From contig NZ_JBGUAZ010000007.1 of the NCBI RefSeq assembly GCF_041821085.1, forward strand, positions 59,463 to 123,462: DNA of 64,000 bases, written 5' to 3'. The DNA is from Natrinema sp. HArc-T2. GTDB lineage: Archaea > Halobacteriota > Halobacteria > Halobacteriales > Natrialbaceae. The position numbers and the translations under genes were made by a program. The notes below the pieces were generated by a model. It made no database searches. It was given only the letters and a program-made list of their open reading frames with translations, and was not told the origin of the DNA. This document shows positions 44,605 through 54,350 of the stretch, piece by piece (position 1 is the stretch's first letter; each line of letters starts with the position of its first letter).

Positions 44605-45264
44605 ATGCGAACATATCTTGCGCCATTGGGATTCGATAGTCGGCGAGTGGTTCGGCCAGTTCTGAGTGAAGGTCTTGACGCTGAGGACGTGGTAGTACTA
44701 TTACAACCATCGAATAGTTCTAGTCGCGGAGAAGACGCCTTCAAGGAGGTCGAGGAAGTTCTGACACAGGTCGTTCCAGACCTCTGCCTAAGTACAGAAT
44801 ATCTCCCCTATACTGACTTTGTAGAAACCGTACTATACTGCGTTGATCTTATCCAAGCAGCAGAGGGTGAAACGGTTGTTATTCTCGGTGGGGGTGCTCG
44901 TGAACTTCTCTTTCCCTTGGTAGTCGCGACCTTCTCAAGCGAGGAGCATATTGATACAATACTTCAGGTGGGTGATATAGATAGTAGTGTACGCCGCCTT
45001 CCTAAACTGAATCTTCAAGGTAGCACGACGGATGCTGAAGCAAAATTGCTCTTGGAGTTAACCAACCTGAATACACCTTTATCAATAACCAAAATTGCTG
45101 ATGAGCTTGACAAGTCAAAGAGCACGATTGCACGCCATGTTAATAGCTTAGAACAGGAAGGTTTTGTAAAAACTCACACTGAGGGACGTGCGAAGACAGT
45201 AGTTGTCACCGATAGTGGCCGCGTATTCTTGGAAGGGAAAAAGAAGACGGTTAACAAGTGCTAA
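44605..45264 (+). CDS. Csa3-like CARF-HTH transcription regulator
   Basis: 219 aa from ATG 44605. Residues 1-130 form a Rossmann-like CARF domain: MRTYLAPLGFDSRRVVRPVL, a DVVVLLQPS strand, and GETVVILGGGARELLFPLV, the classical nucleotide-binding loop of Csa3 proteins. Residues ~145-215 are a MarR-like winged helix (SITKIADELDKSKSTIARHV, then VKTHTEGRAKTVVVTDSG). CARF proteins sense cyclic oligoadenylates; Csa3 regulates CRISPR genes. No CRISPR array or cas gene is visible here; instead it lies divergent from the deazaguanine/helicase cassette, so it probably controls it. Confidence 0.75.
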   Translation: MRTYLAPLGFDSRRVVRPVLSEGLDAEDVVVLLQPSNSSSRGEDAFKEVEEVLTQVVPDLCLSTEYLPYTDFVETVLYCVDLIQAAEGETVVILGGGARELLFPLVVATFSSEEHIDTILQVGDIDSSVRRLPKLNLQGSTTDAEAKLLLELTNLNTPLSITKIADELDKSKSTIARHVNSLEQEGFVKTHTEGRAKTVVVTDSGRVFLEGKKKTVNKC

Positions 45265-45403
45265 TGAAATCGATTTTGATCCGATACCGGCGATTCCGAG
45301 GTGAGAGTACGATCCAAGTTACTGAACATAAATACGGTTCTATGCTTAATCAATAGTTCTCAGCCGAAGGAATTTTCTCATCAAACACTTTTCCATATTC
45401 GAT

Positions 45404-45820
45404 ATGGGAAATTTGACGGCAGAGGCCGAGATCTTCTTGTCTCTCGCAGAGTGGCTCGACAGTCGCGGATATGACTTCTTTGTCCATGTCCCAGATGCAC
45501 ATCAGTCTCACGAAGGATATGCCCGACTCTACAACCAGTATTCGTCACACTCTGTTTCCATCGGCCCGTACAAACCTGACGTCTTGGGGTACACTCCCTC
45601 AAATCGCGTCTTCGCGATCGAAGTAAAAGGAACCGAGAATCTCCGAAAGGGGCTCGGCCAAGCGATCAGTTACCAACGAGGTGTCGACCACGCGTATCTG
45701 GCCGCCGATCGGACGAAACTGCAACGCGTCCATGATCTTGCACTGAGCAAGGGCATCGGTGTCTTTGAGGTCAATCTCCAAATTCAGTCACAGTTGTTAG
45801 GAAAGCGTCATGTTCGATAG
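45404..45820 (+). CDS. PD-(D/E)XK nuclease-like protein, 138 aa
   Basis: Short nuclease-fold protein: Glu in the first helix (AEAEIFLSLAEWL), D59 in GPYKPDVLGYT, E73-x-K75 in FAIEVKGTENL, then a GLGQAISYQRG helix with a Gln typical of such nucleases. It is similar in layout to small RecB-like or Holliday-junction-type nucleases of archaea. It follows the Csa3-like gene on the same strand by 140 bp and may be regulated by it. Target unknown. Confidence 0.7.
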   Translation: MGNLTAEAEIFLSLAEWLDSRGYDFFVHVPDAHQSHEGYARLYNQYSSHSVSIGPYKPDVLGYTPSNRVFAIEVKGTENLRKGLGQAISYQRGVDHAYLAADRTKLQRVHDLALSKGIGVFEVNLQIQSQLLGKRHVR

Positions 45821-46268
45821 AGCGAATGCTGGTCGTTTGCTGTGACATTCTCTTTCGCTTTGTGTACTGTTGCCAGCCGAACACGCGACGGGTCCAGATG
45901 TAGCCGAATTAAATAGAATTAGTTTGTTCAGTCAGTTCCTATTAGGTACTTACTGATCCTCCATCTGTCATCGTCGTGCCGTAGTTTGGGAGTGTTGCAT
46001 CGGTCCAGTTAGGTCGGAGTCGGAACACACTCACAATCTCTTCATGTTCCAACTTTCACATCCAAACCGAGGGCAGCAAACACAATAAAGACTGACTCTG
46101 AGATAACTGGTGGAACAATCGCAGTAAGTCGAAAGAAATTGGCCAAATATTGGTATAGATCTCATGGAACTTATCTCGGACATTTCCCTCTGTTAGTGAT
46201 CGGAACCGATCGTGAAACGAAAGGGCTAGATACGAATACATTAAGGGATATCTGGCCACAGATGGTAT
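45821..46268. other. 448-bp intergenic region, no gene seen
   Basis: Only short non-haloarchaeal frames are found. The region is AT-rich with TTAAATAGAATTAG near 45908 and TACATTAAGGGATATC near 46237, the latter about 20 bp before the next gene and possibly part of its promoter. No repeat or RNA gene is recognised. Confidence 0.4.
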
Positions 46269-47123
46269 ATGGCCAGCACGCTGGGGATTAGCCTCGGAGC
46301 GCTATTCTTTCTCTTGATTCCCGGACTAGCTGGACTAAAGACATTTCTGCGAACCTACGTTCAGCTTGACGATCTGTCGCGGGTCGACAAACTCGCGCTA
46401 TCAGGTGTCCTCGGTGGGGGGACACTAGGGCTCGTGCTCCTCTTTTTGAACTGGGACTGCTGGTCGACACGACTCCCTGAATTGCTCGGAGGCATCCAGA
46501 CAGGTACGGTCACCCAATGGAGTAATGACGAATACTGGTGCGATGGAGAGGCAGTGGTCACCCTCACAACAATCGAATCACTCCCCATCGTCGCCATCAT
46601 TGGGATGATCGGGGTCCAGTCAATAATCGCCTCGGTAGGTGGCGGTCTAGCAGGGTGGTATCTGAACCACATCGAAGATGGACCGTCACGTGAATCGAAA
46701 TACATCGAACAACCCTGGGAATTTGTTTCGAAAAACACCTTTAGAGAGGAGGAATCAGCGACGGTCATTACGGTAGAAGGAGAGGAAATCAAAGGAACAG
46801 TGCATCGGCTTGGGACCCCGTCCGAGGACTATGATATCCTACTGGCCTCACCGACGAAGATTCTCAGAGATCGAAACGACAACGTAATCAAACGTCGTGA
46901 TTTGGGTGATTACTCTTATCATCACTATCAAGACATTTCGCAGGTTCAAATGAACCGTCTCGAACGAGATTTTGACGCGAAAGGACCGCAGGACGACGAC
47001 TATAGACAGTCAGAACTCAAGGCAGAAGAGGACTCAAAGACCGAGTCTAATAATGAAGCGGGTGGACTCGAATTCGAGGTTGCCGACGAAATCAGCGCCG
47101 AAACTGAAGATCAAGAGGAATGA
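46269..47123 (+). CDS. DUF6338-like membrane protein, 284 aa
   Basis: Three to four membrane helices: near residues 5-22 (LGALFFLLIPGLAGL), 42-60 and 105-130. They are followed by EQPWEFVSKNTFREE and a small beta domain (VITVEGEEIKGTVHRLG, YDILLASPTKIL), and a very acidic tail from 235 on. The PWxF motif plus the beta domain match DUF6338-type proteins, which recur in defence islands. It is convergent with the YwgA-like gene and ends 1 bp from its stop. Confidence 0.65.
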   Translation: MASTLGISLGALFFLLIPGLAGLKTFLRTYVQLDDLSRVDKLALSGVLGGGTLGLVLLFLNWDCWSTRLPELLGGIQTGTVTQWSNDEYWCDGEAVVTLTTIESLPIVAIIGMIGVQSIIASVGGGLAGWYLNHIEDGPSRESKYIEQPWEFVSKNTFREEESATVITVEGEEIKGTVHRLGTPSEDYDILLASPTKILRDRNDNVIKRRDLGDYSYHHYQDISQVQMNRLERDFDAKGPQDDDYRQSELKAEEDSKTESNNEAGGLEFEVADEISAETEDQEE

Positions 47124-47124
47124 A

Positions 47125-47610
47125 TTACGTGAGAGAGGCCTTGTCCCACTCACTGTTTTCCGCAGTCTCCGGATATTCGTCGTAGACTGTCTCGATAAGA
47201 TTGGATAGTGAGAGCTCGTTATAACTGTTTATGACCTTCTCAGCGGATTCACTGATAGCTTGAATGTCGTCACTGTCACTACTGTTTTCAAGGTTATACT
47301 CGAAGGCACCCCTGCCCTTTCGGGTGATGGTATAGATGTACTTTTCATCACCACTAAGGTTCGTCTCTTTTCGTCGCTGAAGTAGTCCCCTCTCCTGTAG
47401 CATCTCTACCGTCTCAATGAGCTCCTGGGAGAATGGACCATACTTGTAGTGAATAAATTCCAGTTCATCGTCGAGTTCGAGCCGGCCCTGCAGTTCCTTC
47501 TGCGTGAGGAATGCAAGCTTCTGGAGGCGCGTTCGTCCTTCGACCCGACCAGAGTCGATGTTGGACAGGATCGCGAGCGGAATCAGGTCTTTCGCCTTGA
47601 TAGTACTCAT
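47125..47610 (-). CDS. YwgA/DUF4065-like protein, 161 aa
   Basis: The N-terminal half has GRTRLQKLAFLTQKEL and FIHYKYGPFSQELIETVEM, the characteristic pattern of YwgA and DUF4065 (Panacea-like) proteins, followed by ERGLLQRRKE and TITRKGRGAFEYNL (winged-helix type). Such domains serve as antitoxins or adaptors in defence loci. No toxin partner is obvious next to it; the nearest genes are two membrane proteins. Assignment rests on the KLxFL and YGPFS motifs only. Confidence 0.6.
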   Translation of the reverse strand: MSTIKAKDLIPLAILSNIDSGRVEGRTRLQKLAFLTQKELQGRLELDDELEFIHYKYGPFSQELIETVEMLQERGLLQRRKETNLSGDEKYIYTITRKGRGAFEYNLENSSDSDDIQAISESAEKVINSYNELSLSNLIETVYDEYPETAENSEWDKASLT

Positions 47611-47718
47611 TGGTCTGATCAGGGACTGCTCTCTATCTAGTGTATAGCAGAGTGACGCATATTATCGTTTCCTTCGATTCAGCAAAAGATATTACCCCTC
47701 CAACAGCACCTCGAAGCG

Positions 47719-48192
47719 ATGAGTTATCCCACGCATCTACTGTTTTTCATTGGTGGACTCGTAGGAACTACCTATATTACTCGTGGGTATTTCAAGGCGT
47801 TAGCAGATGGTCTGGAATTTAGCGACATTAGCATTGTTACGGGTGGATTCTGTTTGTTCGCGACTGTATTCGCAACAGGATCGACGATCAATGGACTCGC
47901 CAGATTTCTTCTGATCTGCCTCATGGCGGGTTATACCACGTCCGCGCTATATTTTCGCGACGAGCGTCCCCCTAATGAGCGAACTAACGAAGGATTACCG
48001 GAAAGTCGTGATGACTATGGTCGGTTGAATCTCATCCTGATCATCGGTCTCTCAATTGCCGTGATCCTCTTCCCAACGGGATCGAAGATTCCTCCTGTAG
48101 CCATCATTGGTCCCACACTGTTCGTCCTAGGGAGTACTTCAATGGCTGTCGCCATGCTTAGTCTGTTCCTGTTTCGTAATCACGGCTCTTAA
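47719..48192 (+). CDS. small membrane protein, 157 aa
   Basis: Four to five hydrophobic segments: near 5-22, 37-52, 56-74, 100-115 and 123-150. A short polar loop (ERPPNERTNEGLPESRDD) separates the first three from the last two. It ends exactly where the drmC-like gene ends on the other strand (convergent, zero spacing). Function unknown. Confidence 0.55.
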   Translation: MSYPTHLLFFIGGLVGTTYITRGYFKALADGLEFSDISIVTGGFCLFATVFATGSTINGLARFLLICLMAGYTTSALYFRDERPPNERTNEGLPESRDDYGRLNLILIIGLSIAVILFPTGSKIPPVAIIGPTLFVLGSTSMAVAMLSLFLFRNHGS

Positions 48193-49038
48193 TCAGGATT
48201 CAAGACGCGTTCGTGTCACCTGATCTGCTTGCTCCCAAAAGAAATCAAAAAACTGTGCCCAGAAGCGTGCTTCATCGGTGGACCGAACCAAGTAGCCTGC
48301 TTCGCCGTTCTTATACATCGAACTCCGCCTGAACTCACCACTGCCAACGTACGCAGACGTTTGATCGGCAATCGCCATCTTGAAGTGGACACTCATATCG
48401 AGGCGGCGGCCACTTGGCATTGCATGGTAGAAATCTCGGATCTCGATCGTACCGCCATTATCTATTCGGTCTTCGTATTTGTCGAGTAGATCGCGGGCGG
48501 CCTTCAGATCACGGTCGGCTGGATTGTCGACAAGGAGTTCTCGTGTCAGTACTCGCAACGATACGCCCTGTTCGGCGAGCGCATACAGTTCGTCGGCAAA
48601 CCGATCAAGTCCATCACCTTCTAAGTACGGCACGCCGAGTCTGATGACATCCTCCGTATCTATCAGGACTCGTTGCAGAGCCTGATCGAGTTGAAGCATC
48701 GGGATCGGATAATCAAAGTCGTCCTCGGAAAATTGAGCTAACAGCGGAGAAGGAACACTGATAACGAGGGCTCGATCGAAATCTTGGGTGTCGTACTCGC
48801 TCGCCTCGTCAAACTTTTCGCGCTCCGCTGCGAATGCATCTTCACTTGTGACCTGATATCTCCCGTCAGCGGTCGGGAGTCGTTCGATGATGCCTTCCCG
48901 TTTGAGCGTCTTCAGATACTCCTCGCCATACGTGAGATCGTACTCATCGTCGAATTCGTTGTGCAGGTCTTCAATCGAGACTGTCCCACTCTGTGAGAGC
49001 TCTGCAATAATCCAGGGGAACGACGCAGGATTCGTCAT
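48193..49038 (-). CDS. drmC: DrmC-like PLD-domain protein
   Basis: 281 aa. The N-terminal 75 residues form a winged helix (SIEDLHNEFDDEYDLTYGE, then ERLPTADGRYQVTSED). The rest is a PLD-like domain with RVLTRELL, and a single HKD motif H218-x-K220 with D225 (SVHFKMAIADQTSAY), then VGSGEFRRSS. One HKD motif per chain agrees with DrmC of DISARM, where the PLD gene follows drmA and drmB. The start overlaps drmB by 4 bp. It is probably a DNA-cutting or DNA-binding effector; in known DISARM it is partly dispensable. Confidence 0.75.
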   Translation of the reverse strand: MTNPASFPWIIAELSQSGTVSIEDLHNEFDDEYDLTYGEEYLKTLKREGIIERLPTADGRYQVTSEDAFAAEREKFDEASEYDTQDFDRALVISVPSPLLAQFSEDDFDYPIPMLQLDQALQRVLIDTEDVIRLGVPYLEGDGLDRFADELYALAEQGVSLRVLTRELLVDNPADRDLKAARDLLDKYEDRIDNGGTIEIRDFYHAMPSGRRLDMSVHFKMAIADQTSAYVGSGEFRRSSMYKNGEAGYLVRSTDEARFWAQFFDFFWEQADQVTRTRLES

Positions 49039-50822
49039 CGGCGAACCAGCTCCCTTGCGGTTTCGCGGTTGAGCAGTGCATTCGATGGAACGTATCGTTC
49101 AATCTCCGTCGTGAAGGGATGACAGTGTGCGTCATCGACGTACACACAGGCAGGACAGCCATTCTCACAGTGTCGAACACACTCGGTCAGCGCATCTTCG
49201 ACACCACGGAGTGCGCGAACTAAAGTGAGCCCATTCGAATCAAGCGTGAGTTGTGTTAGGCCACCGGTTCCGATGTCCTGTTGTTCGACCAGTACCAGCG
49301 CACCATCCTCGATGAGAATCTTGGCTGTCAAGAACTCTTCCAGCCCGGTTACGTCCAACGCTCGTTCATAGAGCGCATGTAGGTATGCATGCAACAGCGG
49401 GATGAGTCTGAGTTCGTGCGTTTCGTCAGTGAGGTCTTCGTCGATCCAGTGAAGATACCGGATCTCCCCCTTTGCAACCGCTTCGTAGTCTCCCGGTGGC
49501 GCCCCGTCGTACGCCGCATCCAATAACTGATCTTGGTCAAGCTTGAAAACGAGCCCTCGACCACTCTGAGGAACAGCGAAGGCACGGTATCGCGCAGAAT
49601 CACCTGAGAACGTCCGCATGAATCGCCCCTTCTCGTCGAGGGATGTTCCTCTCGATTCGACCACTGACTCGTATCCATAGACCGCGGCCACAGTATCGAC
49701 ATCTTTCACAGTGAATATCTCCTCAACAGCATAGTTCGTTTGGAAAATTTCATCTGGAACCTCATCGAGATCGTCCATTCGCCAGTGGTACGGGTCGGAG
49801 CCCCGTTGATCCTGATTCGCTAAATCCAACTGCTCGTAGCCTTCGCCCCTGTCCGAGTAGATATTCTTAATTAACCGTGGTCGAGTGTTTGTCGCATCAG
49901 ATACTTTCGGTTTCAGTTCTGAGGTGATTTCCGGTTCGTCGGCCGTCCCATACAAATGACAGCGGGGACAGTGCGCCTCAAGTTCCCATCGATGGGTGTT
50001 ATCAGCCTGGCACACGAATTCCGTGCTGGAGACGTCATCGTAATTCTGGATGTGGAGATGGCCATCACAATCCGATCCCGGACAAGAAATGTCTCGCATT
50101 GTGAGCCCATCGTAGGATGATTCGTTCCAGCCCGGTACGTCGGGGAGGTGAATCCCTAGCGTGTCAGTCTCGTCTTCAGCTTCGAAAGCAGGCCCAGCGT
50201 GTTCGATATATGCACATCGAGGACAGACTAGAATGATTGGGTAGATGGTCGCCTGGTGATCATGGAGCCGATCACAGTGGCAGCGCAAATTGCCGGCCGA
50301 TGCCTCGTTTGAACTGTGGGCCAATGCATCGTTTGGGTCGACTAATTCGAAGTGGCCATCTTCACAGCGTGCTGTCCGAGGAAACGGTTCGAGCTTGACT
50401 TCTGTGCCTTCGTTTACTTCAACCAATTCAATATCACTTGGGTTAACGACTACGTCCTCTGGGTCGCGTTCAATACTGGGAGTTTCTGATTCGGTGAGAG
50501 TCACCTCCTCGGCATCAAGCCATGAAATTCCATCATTTGCGGAAGAGTCTGACTCTCCCTCGTCATCACCCCCTGTCGAATCGGTGTCTAATTCTCGCCG
50601 TTCCTCACGGATGTCCCGTTCTCGCTCTCTGATCTCTCGTTTGTGTCGATGCCAGGAGCGAACTTCCTCATCGATTCGGTCGGCAATCGTCTGTCGTAAC
50701 GCAGGCTGATCATACGGATCTGCATTCTCGATTCGAAATACCCTAGCCCTAGTTCCCTTTTCAGTGACGACCTTGTCCGGATAGCGGTTCAATATCGTGT
50801 AGAATGGTGAATACTCTGTCAT
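49035..50822 (-). CDS. drmB: DrmB-like DUF1998 protein
   Basis: 595 aa. Residues 60-100 are charged helix. Three or more zinc knuckles follow (residues ~165-290, for example LVCPRCAYIEHAG, AHCPRCHLYGTA), and the C-terminus bears the DUF1998 signature HCENGCPACVY with C552, C556 and C559, plus H565 nearby. DrmB pairs with DrmA to form the autoinhibited DISARM complex that loads on unmodified 5' ends. Start ATG 50822 is 3 bp from the drmA stop. Length fits the family. Confidence 0.8.
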   Translation of the reverse strand: MTEYSPFYTILNRYPDKVVTEKGTRARVFRIENADPYDQPALRQTIADRIDEEVRSWHRHKREIRERERDIREERRELDTDSTGGDDEGESDSSANDGISWLDAEEVTLTESETPSIERDPEDVVVNPSDIELVEVNEGTEVKLEPFPRTARCEDGHFELVDPNDALAHSSNEASAGNLRCHCDRLHDHQATIYPIILVCPRCAYIEHAGPAFEAEDETDTLGIHLPDVPGWNESSYDGLTMRDISCPGSDCDGHLHIQNYDDVSSTEFVCQADNTHRWELEAHCPRCHLYGTADEPEITSELKPKVSDATNTRPRLIKNIYSDRGEGYEQLDLANQDQRGSDPYHWRMDDLDEVPDEIFQTNYAVEEIFTVKDVDTVAAVYGYESVVESRGTSLDEKGRFMRTFSGDSARYRAFAVPQSGRGLVFKLDQDQLLDAAYDGAPPGDYEAVAKGEIRYLHWIDEDLTDETHELRLIPLLHAYLHALYERALDVTGLEEFLTAKILIEDGALVLVEQQDIGTGGLTQLTLDSNGLTLVRALRGVEDALTECVRHCENGCPACVYVDDAHCHPFTTEIERYVPSNALLNRETARELVRR

Positions 50823-50825
50823 AGT

Positions 50826-53800
50826 TCACTCCTCCGTCCGAGAGACCAACGTTGTTGTGACACCGCCCGACTCTGAATGGCGGAGATTAAGGTCGGCACG
50901 GTCGCTGAACCAGACGTTTGGATTCATAGCTTGCTCGTCAGTACTGTCTTCTGCTTCGTTCACGTAGTGCTGCCATTCGCCATCTGTCCCGTTCTGGTTT
51001 ACGTATGTCCCCATCTGTTTGAGTGTCTCACTTTTGATGAGTCTTCTTACCTTCTCGGCAGTTGGACCCGAATAGACATCATCGTCCGGAATCATTACAG
51101 TCCAGACGTCCTTGAGCAGCTGTGGGATTGCGTGCTCCTCACCGACATCTCTGATTGTATCATTGCCACAGTCAGTGAGCTCGACAAGATCATCCATTCG
51201 ATGTTGTCTGTTCTCTGCCGCTAACAGAGACGTTACAAACGGACTGAGAACAGTGTCGAACATTCGATCAGCGACAAAGGGATTTGTCGGTTGGATGATC
51301 GACTCTTTATAATATTCTCCGATGTTCGACATCATCGAATGCCACTTCCTGTACAGATGTGTGTCACGGGAACGAGTCGGGAATAGGTGAATCGTCGCGT
51401 GACCCGCACCTTCTCGCCTACCAGTTCTCCCTATCGTTTGCATTTGTTCAGAAGTCGATCGAGGTGCCCCGAATAGGATCATATTGTTGAGTTTATCGAT
51501 ATCGATACCTAACGAGATTACGAGATTCGCGAGCAACATCGAGAGATCTCCACTCCGAGCATCCCTCATCGCTTCTTGGAGGTCAGCTTTACTCGATTCG
51601 CCAGAGAGAAATCGTGGCTGAAAGGGACGGTCGAGAAGTGACTCGGTGAGGTCTCGAATACTCATCTGCAGATTGTTCCCGATACTCTTTTTGTAGAGAT
51701 ATCCAAGGAGGAGCGTGTAATCCTCATACTCTGTATCTACGGACGAACGGCTAATCCGACCAGTTAATTCAGTCTCGAAAGCAGTGTCGTATTCTAGTGC
51801 CTGATGGGTACGTACCATACTCTGCCTGAACGAACCGAGAGTCGTCGAACTGGCAGGCATCAACCCCAGTACTCGATACCGAGCACGGTCAGGCAGTGGT
51901 TCGAAATAATCACCTTCATCACCTGGTTCTGGGACGATGGCAGTATCGGCATCACGAAGCAGTGTAGTCAGATGCTCCTGTTGATTCGAACTTGTTGCTG
52001 TTCCAGCATCAACGGAGATGGAGTGGGTGATGTTCTCGTGGTCAGTTGGGTACTTGAACCGTGATGCGATGGCTTTGAAGAGAGAGAGCGCAATGGAGAT
52101 CCCAGTCCCAAAGTAGCCGGTATACATATGCGTTTCATCGAGTACGATGTGTCCGATTGGGTCGTGCTTGGCGCCATCACGTTGTTCTTGTGAGTATTCC
52201 CAATTTGCCTCCGTACGATGGTCACATTTCGAACAGTGGATGCCACCGAGCGATTCCGGGTCGATATCTAGCTCATGTGGTTCCCGTCCAAAAGGTGTCC
52301 CGCGGTTATAGCGTCGATAACTATTTATTTCAGTGAGTGCGCGCCCACAACTCTCACATTCTACGTATGGGGCACCAAAGAACGGAAGCCGAGAATAGGT
52401 GGAGTGGTCCGAATGGGTTTGGAGCGTAGCCATGTGAACAAATTTATCGGGCGTTCCGACCGTGAACCGCGGTAGATACTGTGATGTTCCAGCGACGTCG
52501 TGAACCCACCTGTATTCGTAGCCGCAGTCATCACAGGCCAAGAAGTGGAATGCGCTGTTTGACTCACAGGTGTTGCATTCTGATCCCCGCCACCCGTTAC
52601 TTTGAGTCCAAGTGTTGACACTCGTGCCCCCACAGCCGACGCATTCATGGACATCATCAACATTCCCCCCACATTGGTGGCACTTAGGGATGTACGCGTC
52701 CATGTCCGATACTTGTAAATATTTGCGAATGTCGTAATCGTTGTGACTACCTTTCCCGATACAAATCCCACAACTGCAGTCGTCTTCGTCAATTTCTGGT
52801 TGCTGACGAAGATGGTACATAAAGCCGATGACCCGCTCGATCATGTCGTCATTCAGAACGCGAGTTGGGAATGGGAGAATTGCACGGGTGTCCTTGTGGA
52901 GAGTCACAAGAGCGGCGCTAACAAAATACGCTAACGTCTTCCCACCAGATGTGTGAACGTTCATGATGAGCGCCTTGTCCTCGTCGTTGCTGAGGTACTT
53001 GACGCGTCGCTTGATAACTTCCCACTGCCAGGAGTAGAGTTTTGGCTGATCACCTGGCAAGTCCAGCCCATCCGGTACTGCTCGAAGCACCCCTCTGAGA
53101 AGTTCTACTAACCCTTCCTCCTCGGCCCTCTCGAGTTCCTCATCACTCAGCGTTGTTCTGAGTTCAGACTTCAGCGTCTCGGTCGACTCAACCAGCAAGT
53201 CGATGGCTACTGAGTCTTCGGGAATCGGCTGTTGTTCGATAAAGTCCATAATACCATACGCTGTAGTGAGGTAGTGTTCGTCGTCGTTTTCCTGAGTACA
53301 GCGAGTAAGCACACAGTTTCGTTGTACGTATCCTTCCTGAGGAAGAGATGGTGAAGACAGACCGGCTGGTGAAGATGAATCGTCGGTTTCGCCTAATTCC
53401 TCGGCGAGAGATGTTGCGTGCTGCTGCGGGATGACATTGGCCTCCAGTCCGTCAAACCGGATATCCATCGTTGGGTAGTAGACATGATTTTGGTACTTTT
53501 GGAATAGGTACGGATCATCCGGCACTGACGTTTCATTTCTATACTCAAACGTAATCCGCTTGAACTCTCGGTCTGGCGTGTCACGAACTTGTACCTCGAG
53601 CTCGAGCTGTAAATCCTGCCGCTCGTAGGCTATTTCTGCGACAGTGTCATCAGAGGGCGTAATACTGTTCCTCGGAGTTCCATTTCTATTAAGCTCGGCG
53701 GAAGTTACGGATCCAGCGCTTCCTCCTTCCGTGGTCTGAGCCAGCGTCGATTCACCTGGGACGGTGATCGTTTCCGTGAACGTCTCGTCATCAACCGGCT

Positions 53801-54302
53801 CCAAGTTGATCGACTCCTCTGTATATTCGAAGCCGATAGGTGGAGCACTGGTAACATCGGGTCGACCCCTACTGTTGATAGTGAGTTGCTCACTTCCCAC
53901 CGTCACGTCGAAGAATTCCGGCGGTACATTCCGTGGAATGTCGCGAAACTGGTGGCGATCGGACTCGGCGCTCACTGTAGCTGCCTGAAATCCTTGCAGT
54001 ATTACCGTCGCCGTTGCATCTGACAGATTGTCTGCCTCAACAAAAAACGTAACCGACTGCCCCGCAGGAAAGTGCTGGGTCGCATATTCTTCACTGTCTA
54101 TCTCTGCAACGTCAGACGGAACTAAGATATTTCCATTTCCGACGTTAGTGATGTCTTCGTTCACCCGATACGTGAAATCGTGGAGTTGCCTCTCAGAGAT
54201 GGCGTTCAGATACTCAGCATCGTCTGTCTGAGGATGGAGACACCCTAGGTCTTCAACAGTCTTCTCAGACGGCGAATCAGGAATAAAATTCGCTGAAGGC
54301 AT
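50826..54302 (-). CDS. drmA: DrmA-like DISARM helicase
   Basis: 1158 aa. N-terminal ~400 residues are beta-rich (as in DrmA), then Walker A HTSGGKT (450-456), a zinc-knuckle segment (CHQCGGNVDDVHECVGCGG, ~540-600), motif II DETH (722-725), motif V LVISLGIDIDKL and motif VI QTIGRTGRRE (955-964). The order drmA-drmB-drmC is that of DISARM. No methyltransferase, drmD or drmE is next to it; the upstream operon instead encodes TGT-like enzymes. A TATA box lies 39-48 bp upstream. It should be the motor that senses or translocates on foreign DNA. Confidence 0.82.
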   Translation of the reverse strand: MPSANFIPDSPSEKTVEDLGCLHPQTDDAEYLNAISERQLHDFTYRVNEDITNVGNGNILVPSDVAEIDSEEYATQHFPAGQSVTFFVEADNLSDATATVILQGFQAATVSAESDRHQFRDIPRNVPPEFFDVTVGSEQLTINSRGRPDVTSAPPIGFEYTEESINLEPVDDETFTETITVPGESTLAQTTEGGSAGSVTSAELNRNGTPRNSITPSDDTVAEIAYERQDLQLELEVQVRDTPDREFKRITFEYRNETSVPDDPYLFQKYQNHVYYPTMDIRFDGLEANVIPQQHATSLAEELGETDDSSSPAGLSSPSLPQEGYVQRNCVLTRCTQENDDEHYLTTAYGIMDFIEQQPIPEDSVAIDLLVESTETLKSELRTTLSDEELERAEEEGLVELLRGVLRAVPDGLDLPGDQPKLYSWQWEVIKRRVKYLSNDEDKALIMNVHTSGGKTLAYFVSAALVTLHKDTRAILPFPTRVLNDDMIERVIGFMYHLRQQPEIDEDDCSCGICIGKGSHNDYDIRKYLQVSDMDAYIPKCHQCGGNVDDVHECVGCGGTSVNTWTQSNGWRGSECNTCESNSAFHFLACDDCGYEYRWVHDVAGTSQYLPRFTVGTPDKFVHMATLQTHSDHSTYSRLPFFGAPYVECESCGRALTEINSYRRYNRGTPFGREPHELDIDPESLGGIHCSKCDHRTEANWEYSQEQRDGAKHDPIGHIVLDETHMYTGYFGTGISIALSLFKAIASRFKYPTDHENITHSISVDAGTATSSNQQEHLTTLLRDADTAIVPEPGDEGDYFEPLPDRARYRVLGLMPASSTTLGSFRQSMVRTHQALEYDTAFETELTGRISRSSVDTEYEDYTLLLGYLYKKSIGNNLQMSIRDLTESLLDRPFQPRFLSGESSKADLQEAMRDARSGDLSMLLANLVISLGIDIDKLNNMILFGAPRSTSEQMQTIGRTGRREGAGHATIHLFPTRSRDTHLYRKWHSMMSNIGEYYKESIIQPTNPFVADRMFDTVLSPFVTSLLAAENRQHRMDDLVELTDCGNDTIRDVGEEHAIPQLLKDVWTVMIPDDDVYSGPTAEKVRRLIKSETLKQMGTYVNQNGTDGEWQHYVNEAEDSTDEQAMNPNVWFSDRADLNLRHSESGGVTTTLVSRTEE

Positions 54303-54340
54303 AGGGATTCGTTCACAACATGAGCATAAAAAGATTCATA

Positions 54341-54350
54341 TTATTTATAC
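54341..54350 (-). promoter_or_regulatory. TATA box of the drm operon
   Basis: On the minus strand the sequence reads GTATAAATAA, a strong archaeal TATA box, 39-48 bp upstream of the drmA ATG. Transcription would begin near 54315, giving a short leader. It indicates that drmA-drmB-drmC can be expressed separately from the TGT operon further upstream. Confidence 0.6.

Noticed and set aside
44171..45403. CRISPR array near the Csa3-like gene
   Set aside because: Only two copies of a 22-bp direct repeat 95 bp apart and one inverted repeat; no regular spacer pattern and no cas genes.
46056..46259. Minus-strand frame of 67 codons in the 448-bp gap
   Set aside because: Hydrophobic, serine-rich translation of an AT-rich region with no coding character.
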